Origin: Cephalotus follicularis
Taxonomy: Eukaryota > Streptophyta > Magnoliopsida > Oxalidales > Cephalotaceae
DNA length: 64,000 nt
Assembly (NCBI GenBank): GCA_001972305.1
Contig: BDDD01001504.1
Location: forward strand, 124,001 to 188,000
Reading direction: 5' to 3'
This document shows positions 1 to 12,396 of this stretch, one piece after another (within the stretch, counting starts at the first letter, position 1; every line of letters begins with the position of its first letter). Both the position numbers and the translations under genes were made by a program. The notes under the pieces are model-generated. The model ran no database searches and had not been told where the DNA came from. It saw only the letters and a list, made by a program, of their open reading frames with translations.

Positions 1-635
1 ATGAAAAGGCTTTACTTGGACATATGGAATTCATTATCAGCAGACTTTTGCTGTCGTAGCAAAAATGAACTCCACTAGCGTTATGCTTTTTTTTTTTTGC
101 TGCAAACCTTGGGTGGCGCTTGCAAGAGTTGGATGTGAAGAAAGGAATTCTCTATGGAGATCTTGAGGAGGAGGTGTATATGGACATTCCTCTAGGTTTT
201 CCCTCTCGTCCATTGAATTAAAGGTGTGTAAACTTAAGAATGGGTTATATGGATTGAATCGATCCCCAAGAGCTTGGTTTGGTCGATTTTACAAAGCTAT
301 ATTACAGTTTGGGTACAAAAAAGTCAAGTCAAGCATACTAAGTTGGTTAAATGAGACAACAATAATATTATTGTTCTTATTGTTTATGTTAGTTGGAAGG
401 CTATGATCCATACTCAAAGCAACAATCATCAATGCCCACAATCCGATTCAAGGTGACATAACAAAGCATACTAAGATCGAGAAATTCTTCATTACGGAAA
501 ATCTAGGTCATAATATAATCTGCATTCCGTTTATGAAATAGAAGGATCAGCTGGCTAAGATGCATTGAGTTACATAGATTTTGATACTTTACAAGTTTGG
601 CATGTGGGATACACATGCGCTAACTTGAGGGAGAT
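1..635 (+). pseudogene. pol: Ty1/copia pol remnant (RT and RNase H pieces)
   Basis: Degenerate end of a copia polyprotein that once encoded reverse transcriptase and RNase H. Translated pieces show the RT segment around the first catalytic aspartate (LDVKKGILYGDLEEEVYM, about 133-186) and the YGLxxSPRAW motif (about 247-282). From about 455 a separate piece resembles the extreme RNase H end (KHTKIEKFFITENL), followed by the usual short tail before the 3' LTR. The roughly 800 bases expected between them, including most of the palm and RNase H core, are missing, so there is a large internal deletion. Frameshifts, stops and a T12 run (87-98) confirm decay. The fragment enters from the left edge of the window and is joined to the LTR that begins at 636. 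The superfamily is clear; the lineage is not. Confidence 0.85.
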
Positions 636-687
636 TGTTAATGTACATAGAGTGTAAGAACATTATAATAGTTTGAATAGGGAAACT

Positions 688-3124
688 TGTAACACCCCGC
701 GTTCGTAGGACGGATACGTGACATTACTCCCTATCCAATACACAATACAATGGTCGAGACTAGCAATATAAAAATGCGAAAAAACCAAAACTTTATGATA
801 CATCTCAATGTGCGGAAGATACAATATAATTCTCTTGCGAAACCATGACAATAATCCATCAATACGATACAATCATTCCGTAAAACAATACAATACGATA
901 CTAATTATCAATCTTTTCAATACAATTTACAATACAAGCTCTGTCAAACATAACGGTCATGCGGTCAAATCGAATCTTCAATTCTTCTGTCCGCTGCTAC
1001 TTGTTGCCCTACCTGTGCCACACAAGAATGCTCACGCAGTCCCATCCCGAAGGATGGGGTTAGCCACAAGGCTAATCAGAACCCCTATGCAACATGTATG
1101 CACGTACAAGGTGCAATATCTATGACAAATTATACAATATCAATGTGCTGTGTACAATATCAATGCATGATATGGAAAATGCATGCATACAATTGGCAAT
1201 CTAACTATCCATATGACACTGGCCCATAACAGCGCATATAGATAGGATCTATAACAATCAATCAATGGCATACACTCGGTAGTGGTGTATAAAACACCCA
1301 ATCAATCAATCATATCATATAGAGCATGCGACATCGGATCAATACAATGTCAATAAATGACAATGATCAATCCCACAGAAGGTAGTCCTTCGAAAAGGGT
1401 GGGAGATCTATCTACTTGTCTCAGATTGATCAGGTCTGAGACTCATAGCTCTTCCAGCTTACGTCTGGATCAATACAATATCGATGAGCATCAACCATGG
1501 GGGAGCTACGGCACTCCGGGCGCACCAATCGTCAATCAATAACAGTATTGCTTGTCAGCAGGTCAATACAATACAATAAATGAATCGATCGACGAAATAA
1601 GTGGACAAAGTCAACAGCCTAACATGCCGATACTAGTCATAAGGTCGCTCTATAGAATCCATATAATACAATCAATCTGTCAATACAATGCCAATAAGTG
1701 GTGATGTCTAATGGAGAAATGGGAATGTGCGTCCAACATTCCGAACTTAGATTCACGACACTTATGGCTCAATCAATCAATCAGTAGCCGATAGACAATG
1801 ACAATCAAATTAACGAGATAGGAAAGAACATCTATCCAGTCAAAGAAAGTCATCGGGTCGTCGCCTATGGCTCAATCAGTCAATTTATCGATACGAATCA
1901 ATGCAATCATTTAAAACTAGGGAAGACTGTTTTCAAACACTTGAATACCTCAAGCGAGGCTCCGGTCAAGCGGCAATGTAAAAAGAAGTTGAGAAACGGC
2001 TTTAAAACAGTAAATTTCCAAAACATGGCGTTAGGCGTCGACACTATGGCCATACCCGTCGATGCTTAACATTTACTTTCAATAATAGGCTGATAGGCGT
2101 CAACGAAGTTAGCAGAAGGCGTCGACATGCATCGCGTTTCTAAAAACTAGTAGGTTTAGGCGTTGACGTCCTTGGGTCAAGGCATTGACACGTAAATAGA
2201 AAACGTCGACACTGAGATGGCTTATATGATTTACGTTGACGTCTTTCCTGGAAAAAGAAATCCCAAGTCGTACGCGTCAACGCCAAATATACACGTTGAC
2301 GTTAACGTCGAATAAAACCTCAGTAAAACAATTCAAAAGCTCGAGGCGTTGACGCCAATGGGCTAGGTGTCGACGTCTGTGGTGGGAAAAACCATTTTTC
2401 AGCAGAAAATGAAGTCGATCTCAGGTCAAATTCCAGTTTAAAGCAATTCTTTGAAAACCAAGGGTTAAAATTACTCCTTTAAGGTTAGTAAATCTGGTTA
2501 CAACCTTCTATTTACAGTTCCAATCTTCCTAGATCAGTTAGGTCAATGATTCAATTTAAAACCCTTATACCACAATTCAATGCAATATAATCACTAAATC
2601 ATTCAATTCAATCAATCAATCAGTCAAGCAATAAACAATCCAAGTAGAGAAATCCTACCTAGAAATGGAGCTTCAATAGTTGAGTTACCAATCAATTCAG
2701 CAACTGGAAGCACTTGAATAAACTAGTTGCTATCTTGCTCAAGCATCAGTGAGGTGAGACCACAATGGCTATCTGCTGTGGGAGTAGCAAACCCGAAGCT
2801 GTTGGGAAGGAGAAGGAAGGGTGCTCGACAGAGAGAGAGAGAGAAGGAAAAGGTTAGAGAGAGGAGGAGAAAAATGGAGAAATGAGAGAATGAGGGGAAA
2901 ATGGCTAAGGGTTGACTTATATAGTCAATCCAGCCAACTTTTCTGAAACTTAGCCCAAAATACCCTAACTATACATGAATATGATCAATACGATAAACAA
3001 TAGGTATAAAAATACCTCAATTCAATCATCTCTCAATGTCCAATATAATCCAATACAGTTCAATACGGTACAATGTATGCATGAACAGTGCTCAATAGTA
3101 CATATGGGAATTCAGGTTGTTACA
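688..3124 (-). mobile_element. Solo gypsy LTR, 2.4 kb, with target duplication AAACT
   Basis: Begins TGTAACACCCCGCG and ends GGTTGTTACA. The five bases before it (683-687) and after it (3125-3129) are both AAACT, a clean 5-bp target-site duplication. There is no internal region, so this is what remains after recombination between two LTRs. Orientation is inferred as minus because the 'ATGCGGAAG' and 'GGGGTTAGCC' landmarks lie in the same order as in the minus-strand elements A and M. It carries a cluster of GCGTCGACGC-type motifs at about 2030-2385, and a (GA)n stretch near 2829-2862. Confidence 0.9.
2030..2385. repeat. GCGTCGACGC-type motif cluster in solo LTR
   Basis: About ten degenerate copies of a palindromic motif (forms such as GGCGTCGACA, GCGTTGACG, ACGTCGACAC, GGTGTCGACG) at irregular spacing with unrelated DNA between them. 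This is not a tandem repeat. Most differences from the palindrome are C-to-T or G-to-A. Confidence 0.75.
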
Positions 3125-3250
3125 AAACTATTCTTCAATATCCTCTTGTTTCCTATCATAACTAGTATATGAATATTATTTGTATCCTCTAGTATGAATA
3201 GAAAAGGACTCTACCTTTCTATGACAAGTAAGAATAAACACAAATTCAAT

Positions 3251-3484
3251 ATTCTCCTTCTTAAATATGATATCGTTTTTTTATAAGACCTTAAATTATT
3301 CTAATTATTATTTGGAAAAATATTGATATAATAGATTATGTATATAGATATGTGCCTAGTCAACAAGGATTTCATCAACCTTATTAATAATAGAGAATAT
3401 TCTATGTAACCTGATTAATAACATTCATGAAATTTATCATCAAAACATGATGTAAATTTGAAAATGAGTTTTACAATTTCATCA
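3251..3484. other. Unassigned AT-rich stretch
   Basis: AT-rich DNA between the copia LTR and the first base of element F. I see no reading frame, repeat or LTR landmark. It may be old flanking DNA at F's insertion site, so the target duplication of F should lie just before 3485. Confidence 0.5.
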
Positions 3485-4269
3485 AGTGAGACGCCTTGTG
3501 CCGGCAGAGCCGAGCAAGCAATATCACTTACGGTTATATACAGTCAAATATAGTAATCGGGACTAGGTAGTGCATCAAAAAGCAGGATAATTTAAAACTT
3601 TATTACAAGCATGTAATAATGTACTCAGAGTAATACTAGTATCCTTACTAAATATTACAAGTCCAACATTTAATACAAACTTAGTCTGAAATAATTACAT
3701 TGATTCAACACATAATAAGAAAAAGCAATAAAGCTAAAGCATTACAATCTTCATGTTTTCGGCGGAAAGGTGGAACTAACAATCTCCATGATTGCCGGTC
3801 CCTACAGTGTTACCTGTAACAAAATAGATACTCCATCCCAAAGGATGGGTTATCCATAAGGCCAAGTGGGTACATCCTCATGCGCAGATTATGCTATGTA
3901 CAGATATGCAATATCATATGAGAGTGTAAGTACATAGTATCAAATATCAAGTGTACAGTAATAATGTATTGCATGTAAATGCATGAATGCCAATTATAAT
4001 CTACAATTCATTTACAACCATCCCATATCGGCGTATAAGAGTGGGATCTAATAATCAGTCATATCAATCATCTAACAGAGAATCAATAGTATAGGGTGAG
4101 TACACTCCCATAAAATCAAGTAAATCTTATAGAGTGTGTAACCTCAAGTCTTTACAAGTCAAATCAAGTCGGTATCGGTATCGACAATCTAACCCTGAAG
4201 GGTAGTCCTGTAGAGAAATTTGCTAGGCTGACCTAGTAGACTTAGATCAATAAATTAAACCTACTAGGC

Positions 4270-4465
4270 CTACTTAGTGGTAAGTGTCACTTAAGTACCT
4301 ACTTAGTGGTAAGTGTCATCTGAGCGCATACACGGTGATAAGTGCCACTTGTGCACGTATTTGGTGGTGAGTGCCATCCAAGTGCATCCTCGATGGTAAG
4401 TGCCATCGTACACGTGACGGTAAGTGCAAACTAAGTGTATTCACGGTGGTAAGTGCCATCGGAGG
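4270..4465. repeat. 30-bp minisatellite in F 3' LTR
   Basis: About six imperfect copies of a 30-bp unit containing GGTGATAAGTGCCA, each followed by variable GTGCRYRYAT. The same array is present in the other LTR of F (19410-19585), where copia J has inserted into it. Confidence 0.8.
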
Positions 4466-5024
4466 GTAATAACTGTGCCCATAGGCGGCGCGAGTATAAC
4501 AGTATCTCCCGAAGGTTGGTGACGGTCCAATCAGGGAGTACAGATGGTATGTAATGATCATCTCACACCTGACTACGGTCACAAGGTAACTGTAATAAGA
4601 ACAATCAATCAATACATATCAGTAGTAAAAGCCAATAGGCAACGAAGATCCATCAAGGGGAAAAGATAAACGTTAAACCATCTTTTGGCCAACCCGACTA
4701 GAGAATCGCTAACACACCTATGGTTACAGTCAAATCAATCAAGTGTCAATCAACGTGACTACACAATCTTGCAATACGAAGGGTTGGTCACTGGGTGCAC
4801 CATAGTCCCAAATCAGTCAGTCAAGCAATCTACTTGGTCAATCGTGTCAATTGATAATGCTATACAAATCAATCTATCTACTGGAATATCACTACCTGCC
4901 TCACATGAGAAAAATTAGTTTTAAAAGCTTGAGTGATCTCAAGGTTGATCCGGTCAAGCCGTTATTTTGAAAACAGATTGAAAATAGTTTAATTAGTAGA
5001 AAACAAGGCTCAAAGTGGTGGCGT

Positions 5025-5285
5025 TTTAATCATGAGAGGCGACGCTTAAGGCCTTAGTTCAGTTCTGCAGTAAGCGTGCTAAGCAATGATGGTTTGACTA
5101 AAGCGGCGACGCTTTGTCTGTGTGCAAGAGGCCAATGCTTTGTTGGCAGCGCTTAGCACTGAGACAAACCAGGTTATGCAGCGACACTTAACATCAAAGC
5201 GTCAGTGCTTTGGTCGGATTTCATTGAATTTAAAGGCATAAACTATACTAAGCGGCGACGGTTATGGGCAAAGTGCCAGCGTTTA
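5025..5285. repeat. GCGTCGACGC-type motif cluster in F LTR
   Basis: Contains GGCGACGCTTA, AGCGGCGACGCTTT, GGCAGCGCTTA, AAAGCGTCAGTGCTTT and AGCGGCGACGG, a G/C-shifted variant of the same palindrome seen in other LTRs of this window. The cluster ends where LTR H was inserted. Confidence 0.7.
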
Positions 5286-6954
5286 GACAGTTACGCCCCA
5301 AACCGTGGGTTGGGCCCCACAACTCGACACGTGGCAATCCGTACAAACATCATTAAACAATACCATAAAAATTAAAACTTAAATAATCATAACCATAATT
5401 CTTTATTTAATGTGTGAATATACAGACACAGTTCGAACTTATAAAATACTCTGCTACAGCCAGCATGTAACACCCCCGATGGTGGGAGCCCTTACAGGTC
5501 TTAATGCTAAACTGAACATAACGGAAATCTAAAAAAAAGACTGACACGAAACGGATGTGGTGGTCTGAAAACATAACTTACTGCCAACTTGATATAAAAC
5601 AGAGTCTGAAATTTTAAACAAAACATAAATAAAGACTAATCATAATCTGATGCCCAAAACTTTAAATCATAACTGAAACATAAGCAAAGTCTGAAACTGT
5701 TTATACTGAAATACTAATCTGATCCTACTGAAAAACACAAGGACCAACTCCTAGCTGATATTCTGACAATGGGTAACTCTTATCACACATTTCCCCCATG
5801 CTCCTGAAAACCTACCGCATAGAAACAAAAACGCGGCTGAGCAAACCTCAGTACGGATAAGGAATTAAAACAGTAAACGATAAACAAAATAATTTGCGCT
5901 TTAAATTCAAAAAGGTAACATAGTAAATATTCTTGAAAAGTAAAACAGAATATTTAAAAAAGAACAGTTATAAAATCACCATAACTTACGAAAAACAGGA
6001 TATCATAATCCAAAACATTATCTGATTCATAATTCCATAACAGAGAAATGCTGACATACATACATATATAGGTGCAAGGGGTTCGCGAGGCCCACATGCT
6101 CTGACGGAAAAGTTGTGTACGGCACTACACAAACAATCCCAAATACTGAATCTTATCTTACAATAACTAGAGTATACTCATACGCCTCAAAAGGATCCAT
6201 ATCCTACCCTCAGGATACATATTTAAAAGAGACGCCGTAGACCGATAACACCGCCACGGTAGGTGTCATGTCCTCCATGCTAAAGAACACGCCTATGATA
6301 CCTCATAGGTAGGGATTTTCTCTGTATGTTATTATGCTAAAAACATTGTTTTAATCTAAAACAATTTTAAACAATTTCGAATCAATTTCTGATCTTATCT
6401 GAAAACAAAATCTTAACTGTATCTGAAGTTAACATACTCCAAAAGTGGAAGCCATGTTAATTTTTTTCTGATAGTGAAAACATGCATATCAAAACCAATA
6501 TCCGATGAAACAATTCTAAATTTCATTTTAGTAATATCACTATCAAAATGAAAATATCCAATTAAAATATGGATATTATTTCTAATAAAACCAGAAACAT
6601 AATTTGCTCAATAAAACGTACGAAAACATCAACGAATAAAAGTTTAATCGAAGGGGTACCAAAGAATGAAGAATCCGAACAAAAACATATTTTAATTCAT
6701 TTCGAAGGAATAAGCCAAAGAGCATAAAATCCGTACGTTATCCATAGTGTAAAACTATTCTTTTACTATAATAAAACAGTAGGAGCGCCAAAGAAAGAAT
6801 GATCCGTACCTTAGCTGACTGAACAATCTAAACAAATACGAATACCGGACAAAAGTATCCTAAAGGTGTCCTAAACTTCACCAGGAATGATATAAGGACC
6901 TAAACATACGAGTCCAAACATCACATAACATAAAAGAAATCAAAACATGAAAAC

Positions 6955-7100
6955 TGTCATAAAGCGTCGACCGTTTGTTGCAAAGCGTCGACTGTCTAAT
7001 AGCAAAAAGGGACTAAGCGTCGAACAAGGGGTCGACCGACTAAAGCATAAAACAACACAAAGCGTCGGCGCTCAGATACTAAGCGTCGGCGGTTTGCGTC
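6955..7100. repeat. GCGTCGACGC-type motif cluster 1 in LTR G
   Basis: Six copies in about 145 bp: AAAGCGTCGACCGTTT, AAAGCGTCGACTGTC, AAGCGTCGAAC, GGGTCGACCGAC, AAAGCGTCGGCGCT and AAGCGTCGGCGGTTT. The left arm AAAGCGTCG is nearly invariant while the right arm drifts. Confidence 0.8.
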
Positions 7101-7859
7101 AGACACAGAAAACCAAATGCAGCAAACTAGTTTCAAACTCAAGAATAATCCGATTTTTCATATCCAGAAGTTACAGTAGCAATAACCAAACTTTAAAAAT
7201 ATGTCATATGAATTTGTATTTATCAATATAGCGATTACAAACACGAAATCATGAAATTAATAAGCTTAACATAGTATGTTCTTATAAAAACATGGTTTTC
7301 AAAAATAGTTTACCAAATCACGAATTATAATCCGATTTTCTTGTTTATAATCCGTAAAAACAGTAGTATACATATGTAAACATATATCAATGACATGATT
7401 CCCAGTTTTTAATCATCAAAATAACAACCCATGCATAAAAACCCATGAACGAACATATAAAAATAACAGCAGAATTTAGTTTCAACAGACCTCCTAAACC
7501 ATGCTCAAAAATCAAGTTATCGTTGGTTTTAATACAAAATAATGGATGATATTGAAATTACATAGTACTAGCTACAAGTTTCGTTTAGGAATTACCTCCA
7601 GAAAACGTCGAAATCAAGGTAGAAAATAGCTTGCAAAACTGCTGTTCGGGTTTGTTAAAAGTGCAGAAAAGTTTATGCTTTTAAAAAGAATTTGTCTGGT
7701 TAAATGCGAAAATCCGAGTGTTTAATTGTCAAGATTAGTGTATTAGGACATTACCATACAAATCAAACGCGTCTAACACTTAAGGAAAATCGGATAGCCA
7801 CAAAAAGGAAAGAAATCAGCCTTCCAAAAACACTGCCACCGACCAAACTGATATGGAAA

Positions 7860-8005
7860 CCCGATCAAAGCGTCGACAGTTTGCTTAAAGCATCGACTGT
7901 CAAGCCTTTAAATACAAAACGCGTCGAAAACACACGTTTAGGCATCGACGTGCCACACAACAGCCAAAGCGTCAGCGGTTCTAAAGAGAGCGTCGGCGCT
8001 TTGTG
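7860..8005. repeat. GCGTCGACGC-type motif cluster 2 in LTR G
   Basis: A second cluster in the same LTR, about 900 bp from the first: AAAGCGTCGACAGTTT, AAAGCATCGACTGTC, GGCATCGACGTG, AAAGCGTCAGCGGTT and AGAGCGTCGGCGCTTT. Confidence 0.8.
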
Positions 8006-8499
8006 CCCAGAAATCAACAAAAAAAGGAATTCAAACTAAAAACCAAAGAGATCCACAAACCATAGCATAAGTAAAAAAGAATATGATCCCAAACAATAAT
8101 CATACAAACATGTCAACATAGAAAACGGGATATTACACATCAGATACAAAAAAAATAATTACATAATTGTTTCCTGCAATTTCGTCCATAAAAGAGTACT
8201 GTCGAGGAGGAACTTGCACAATCCTTTATCCTTAGTGCTGCTGCGATGTGCCTCCACAACCTGTTCTTGTACCTGGCCCATTCAAAGGAATGGGTCAGCA
8301 ACCCTGGGGGTTGTGTAGGTTACAACATACACGGGCACATACCAGAGGAACAACCAAAACATAGCAGAGGAGAAAATATCATAAAAAGCAATGCATGAGT
8401 CCAAAATTCATAACATAACCTTTATCATCCTTTATCCTCGGACTACTCTACTTAAACCATACATATCACATACAGAGGAGTCTAGTCCGGTTATCCTAT

Positions 8500-8745
8500 G
8501 GTTTGGTCAGTGTACAAGGTTCACCTTTAGGCTCACCAGCCCGCGGTATTCTCCTCCAGGTTCACCTGCTGAGCGGAATTCGCCCTTTGCTCACCTGCTC
8601 TGCGGTTCACCCTTTGGATCACCAGCTTTGGCGGAATTCACCCTTAGGTTCACCATTGGCGGATTCGCCCGAGATCACCAGCCTCATGGAGTTCACCCCT
8701 TGGGCTCACCTGCTTGGCGGATCACCAGCCTAGGACCATCTATCT
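8500..8745. repeat. GGTTCACC/GGCGGA minisatellite in LTR H
   Basis: Imperfect short-period array in which TTCACCT/TTCACC alternates with GCTCACCTGC, GATCACCAG and GGCGGAATTC. Overlapping open frames here are a consequence of the repeat, not genes. Confidence 0.75.
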
Positions 8746-9109
8746 AAGTCTTTTCCTTTTTCATTCCATTTTCTAATTCTATTTCCTTCCCTTAATATGT
8801 CCTGGGTATAAGAGAGTGCATGTAAGGCTATATTCATCACATAATTACCTACTCGGGGACGTATGCCTATACTTATCCAATTTCCTTCTTCGTGATGCAT
8901 GCAGGGAGGTCATGCCAGGGGACATATACATACTCATATTCCATTTCCCTTCCACGTAGGGGCATATAGGGGACAACTCCAAGGGACAATGCATGCATAG
9001 TATGTATACTTGGCTCTTGGCAGAGGAGAACTTAGTGCCGTCTCATGCTCGACGAAGGTAGAGGAGGATCATAACGCAAGCATGGTAGGGAAGAGCCATG
9101 GAAGGCTCC

Positions 9110-9390
9110 TCTGGCGTTGACACATAGCATATGTTACCCCTGGTGTCGTCACCTCGGCGCCTGTCCTCCCAGGCGTTGTCACCTCGAGCTCGTGACATTC
9201 TCGGCATGGCATCCTGGCACGAATCCTCTGGCGTTGCCATCTCGGGCACATGGCTCCCCAGGCATTGACAGAGGAGCTCGGGCATGTCTACCCTGGCATC
9301 ACATCTCCTCGAGCGCATGTCACCCCGGGCATCGTCTCCTCGGGCATGTCACCCCGGGCATCGTCTCCTTGGTGCCCCCTTCTCCTCTGG
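9110..9390. repeat. GC-rich CTCGGGCATG/GTCACC array in LTR H
   Basis: Degenerate repeats of GGCGTTGTCACCTCG and CTCGGGCATGTCACC/CCCCGGGCATCGTCTCC. The last three units (about 9300-9370) are nearly identical. Frames open on both strands reflect stop-poor GC-rich repeats. Confidence 0.7.
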
Positions 9391-10440
9391 CACTGTCCAG
9401 GCACATACCTGGTTCATGGCACCCATGGCATTGGCAGTGGAGCTCAACACAGGTCTGACATGCTATACAGGGATCGTAAATAGCACTTTGAACGCATACT
9501 TGGCGCATGCTGGAAATGAAGGAACTTAGGCAGCCGCCGGCAAGGAGCTCAGCGCGTCGCCATGCTCGGACGCATGGTCAGGAAAGCCCATCCTTCATCT
9601 CGGCGTCTTTGTAGGTGACGCCAGCAGGCATGACGAGTAGCAAGGTGCAGGGATGATGTTACCCAGCGCGTAGGCCACTTACCAAATGCACAATGGCGTG
9701 CGTGTTTCAACAACGTCCTCTAAAAAATTAATCATAATCTAATTTCTAATGCAACAATCAATAATAGCAATTGTACACTGGCAATAAACATTAAATTCAC
9801 ACAATAGACAGACAAACAATAACACACAAACATGCTGATAGGCAGTCAAACATGGAGCAACCTACCTGGGTAAAGGTTGAAAACGAAGATGCTTCCTCCT
9901 CTCCCCGTAAATCCTAGCTTTCCTTAAACCTGGGGACTGCTACACTTCTAGCTTTCCAATTTCTTCCTCCTTACACACTGCCTTACTCCCAAGAAAGGGG
10001 AATTTATACAAGTGGTGTGTGGAGGACATGGGGGCTCCATGGACAGTGCCCCTCTTGTCCACACTCCCATTCTCTCTTTCTCTCCCGAATTCTCTGGAAC
10101 GAGTTATGAAGAAAATGGTTGAAAAGTGTGTCTCCCAGGTCCCACTTTCCTTTTATAATAGCCATTGGAAGAGTCTGGAATTTCCTAGACCAAACCAACG
10201 GGTAAAAGGCCATTACTGGGCTTGGGCCAGCCTCCTCCACTTGGGCCAAATTAAGCTTTCCACATACAAGCCCAAAATTCCAATTATACCAGAATAACAT
10301 AATTCCTTTAGCCCAAGTTCACAAATTATGCTCTATTAAGGCCCAAATAAATACATCATAAAATTCGAGCCCAACCCAAAATGTGGTAAAATTATTACAA
10401 AGCCTAATAATAATTCTTAATAATATTTAGGGCCCTTACA

Positions 10441-11270
10441 AGTATTACCAGTTTCAGTTCCAAAAATCCATTTTCAACCAATTCTTTTGTGAATCGTTTT
10501 GTTCCAGTTTTAAGAGTTCATATAGGTGTTTTAGGGTCTTTAGATCAGTTATTAACCGTTTGTTTCAAAGGTTTAAACCCTTGAATCATTTCTAGGTCAA
10601 ATATCACCATAACCCTACAATAGCATTATCAACCCATTTACCATTCAAATCAATCAAACAATCAGTTTATACAAGTAGTAATAAACATAACCAGTAGCAT
10701 TTTAGGTAGAGAAACTCTATCAAAATGCTTGGAGCTTGTAGTTGTTAAAAATAGCAAAAATAGGAGATTTGACTCAAGTCCAAGAATCCCCAAAGCTTTA
10801 AGCTTCAATGGTGTGGTAGAAGAGATGTTGATGATGCAAATGACGGAGCTTTAATCTTCCCTTTGTGTCTAGTATAATTCGACGATCAAAGAGGGAAGAA
10901 GAGAGTGTTTTGTGTTTATTTTTGTATCCAGCAAAGTGAGGTATGTGTTAGTGCTTATATGTGTGATAGTTAGCATGTAGGATGAAGATAAGGTGACTTA
11001 GGATGAGAGGCTACGATGAGAGGGTGAGATATTGTGAGGATAGATATAGTAGAAATGAGTGGCCATGGTTCAACTAAATATGTGATCACTAACCAATACA
11101 ACCCCACACGCTCAAAACTCAAACGTAGCGAACCCGAATAACAAAAATAGTAGGTGTGCATAAATAGAAATATAAGGATGAGTATAAAATACTTTGATCC
11201 CGTAAAATAGAATAGGTATAGATAGTACCGAGCATATAATAAATGCAATAGATAAATTCGGATCGTTATA
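10441..11270 (-). repeat. Element F 3' LTR, second part
   Basis: Continuation of F's 3' LTR after LTR H. It ends GGATCGTTATA at 11270 directly beside the purine-rich tract of F; the canonical end would be GTTACA, so the C of the terminal CA has become T. Near 10690-10790 it has the TAGGTAGAGAAACT...TGGAGCTTGTAG wording shared with the solo LTR at 688 (TACCTAGAAATGGAGCTTC). Confidence 0.7.
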
Positions 11271-11284
11271 TTCTCCCCTCCATA
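11271..11284 (-). other. Polypurine tract of element F
   Basis: On the minus strand ATGGAGGGGAGAA lies between the chromodomain remnant and the 3' LTR start. This is the expected plus-strand priming site and fixes the orientation of F. Confidence 0.75.
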
Positions 11285-11289
11285 TAAAA

Positions 11290-12396
11290 ATCTGGTCTAT
11301 AGATTCACAGTCAAAACAAGAAATGATATCTCTCTCTCATGTCGTCTTTCTGCTTTTAGGTGCACTCCTCTATACTGTGATGCTCCCATAGAACCTTGAC
11401 CAATGGAATGATCTTATTCCTCAACACTCTGACCTCTCTATCGATGATCTAGACTGGTGTCTCTACATAGGACAACTCTGGTTCAATTTGTAACAACATG
11501 TACTCGATGATGTGTGAAGGATCCCAATGATACTTCCTCAACTGAGAAACATGGAACATGCTATGAATGCTTGACAATGTTGGAGGTAAAGCAAGTCTAT
11601 AAGCAAGACGGCTTATCCGCTCCAAGATCTCAAAAGGTCCAATGAAACGTGGAGAAAGCTTCCCTTTCTTCCGAAATCTCTTGACACCTTTGGTTAGTGA
11701 CACCTTTGGAAACACATGGTCATCAATCTCAAACTCTAATCCTCTCTGATGAACATCGGCATACTTCTTTTATCGATATTGTGCTACCAATAATCAGTCT
11801 CAAATAAGCCTCACCTTCTTCGAGATGATCTAAACCATCTCCTATCCCAAAAGGCTTCTTTTGCCGACATGATCCCAACAAACTATCGATCGACACTTCC
11901 TTCCATACAGAGCTTCATACAGAGCCATCCGAATACTCTCATGATAGTTGTTATTATAGGAGAACTTGATCAGGGGTAATTCATCATCCCAACAGCCTCC
12001 GAAGTTAATAGCACATGCTTGAAGCATGTCTTCCAGTGTCTGTATGGTTCTTTAGAACAATCCATCTATCTGCAGGTGAAAAGCAGTGCTAAAGCTCAAC
12101 TACATGCCCATATTTGTTTGCAGATTCTTCCAAAAAATAGAAGTGAAACAACTATCTCTGTCCGATACTATGCTGACTAGGGCTCCATGAGGCATGATTA
12201 TCTCCTTCATATACAGCCGAGACAATCTATCCATAGAATAAGTCATCTGAATAGGTATAAAGTGGGCTAACTTCGTGAGCTGATCGACAACAATCCATAT
12301 AGCATCATGTTTCTTACGTGTCAATGGTAATTCAGAGACAAACTCCATGGTCAGGTGTTCCCATTTCCACTCATGAATAAACAATGGCAGAAGCAA
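11290..12396 (-). pseudogene. pol: Element F integrase core, C-terminal domain and chromodomain, decayed
   Basis: Reading leftwards from 12396: the integrase core start ([11 protein letters not shown], where the usual first catalytic aspartate is glutamate), then SDRDSCFTS with the second aspartate, then WDDELPLIKFSYNNNYHESI (about 11842-12000), then the C-terminal GPFEILERISRLAYRLALPP...HVSQLRKY block (11449-11715), and finally a chromodomain (about 11320-11460) with VLRNKIIPLVKVLWEHHS. The third catalytic residue lies in a stretch broken by a stop. The tryptophan after EECT is a stop in the chromodomain, and another stop sits before IIDREV. The chromodomain supports a chromovirus. The protein is inactive. 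Confidence 0.85.

Larger units (their letters stand above)
636..3250 (+). repeat. Copia 3' LTR, split by a solo gypsy LTR
   Basis: The LTR starts with TGTTAATGTAC directly after the purine-rich GAGGGAGAT, the polypurine tract of the copia remnant at 1-635. Only 636-687 and about 3125-3250 belong to it; the middle is the solo gypsy LTR. The right part has the usual short-copia LTR wording: a run ending in TATGAATA with AAAAGG and a pyrimidine-rich CTCTACC (about 3196-3213). The right end is approximate because no duplication can be read. Confidence 0.7.
3485..5288 (-). repeat. Element F 3' LTR, first part (plus-coordinate left end)
   Basis: The left end AGTGAGACGCC aligns with TGTGAAGCACC at 18629 and the two stay alignable for about 950 bases (shared CACTTACGGT, AGGATAATTTAAAACTTTATTAC and ACTAGTATCCTTACTAAATA-type blocks). 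The LTR is interrupted at 5288 by LTR H and resumes at 10441. Total length without H is about 2.63 kb. Confidence 0.8.
5466..8137 (-). mobile_element. Solo gypsy LTR G nested in LTR H
   Basis: Begins TGTAACACCCCCGATGG and ends GGGATATTACA, 2672 bp. Flanks are CAGCA (5461-5465) and CATCA (8138-8142), a 5-bp duplication with one mismatch. It has no gag or pol, so it is a solo LTR. Orientation is inferred as minus from the shared landmark order. Open frames in it (for example 6947-7231 and 7704-8039) cross the motif clusters and show no protein family, so I do not call genes. Confidence 0.8.
5289..10440 (-). mobile_element. LTR H (solo gypsy LTR) split by LTR G
   Basis: The left end AGTTACGCCCCAAACC parallels the left ends of B (TGGCACGCCCC) and the right end is GGGCCCTTACA, giving TGTAAGGGCCC on the minus strand. 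Without G the length is about 2.48 kb, close to other solo LTRs here. It has the family landmark 'GGGTCAGCAACC' with the GGTTGTGTAGG block (about 8290-8330), two minisatellites and a long AT-rich end. No internal coding region. A matching 5-bp duplication is not visible (TAGAC before, AGTAT after), so the exact left boundary is uncertain; the first base looks mutated from T to A. Confidence 0.65.

Noticed and set aside
6947..8039. Two plus-strand frames (94 and 111 codons) in LTR G that read through the GCGTCGA clusters
   Set aside because: They contain repeated K-R-R-P and S-V-D/G segments only because they translate the motif; there is no counterpart in other LTRs carrying the motif.
8500..9520. 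Cluster of open frames on both strands in LTR H
   Set aside because: All follow two GC-rich minisatellites; no consistent protein and no support from a second copy.
10004..10300. Overlapping open frames on both strands
   Set aside because: They sit in LTR H in a stop-poor region; mirror frames of equal length indicate composition, not coding.
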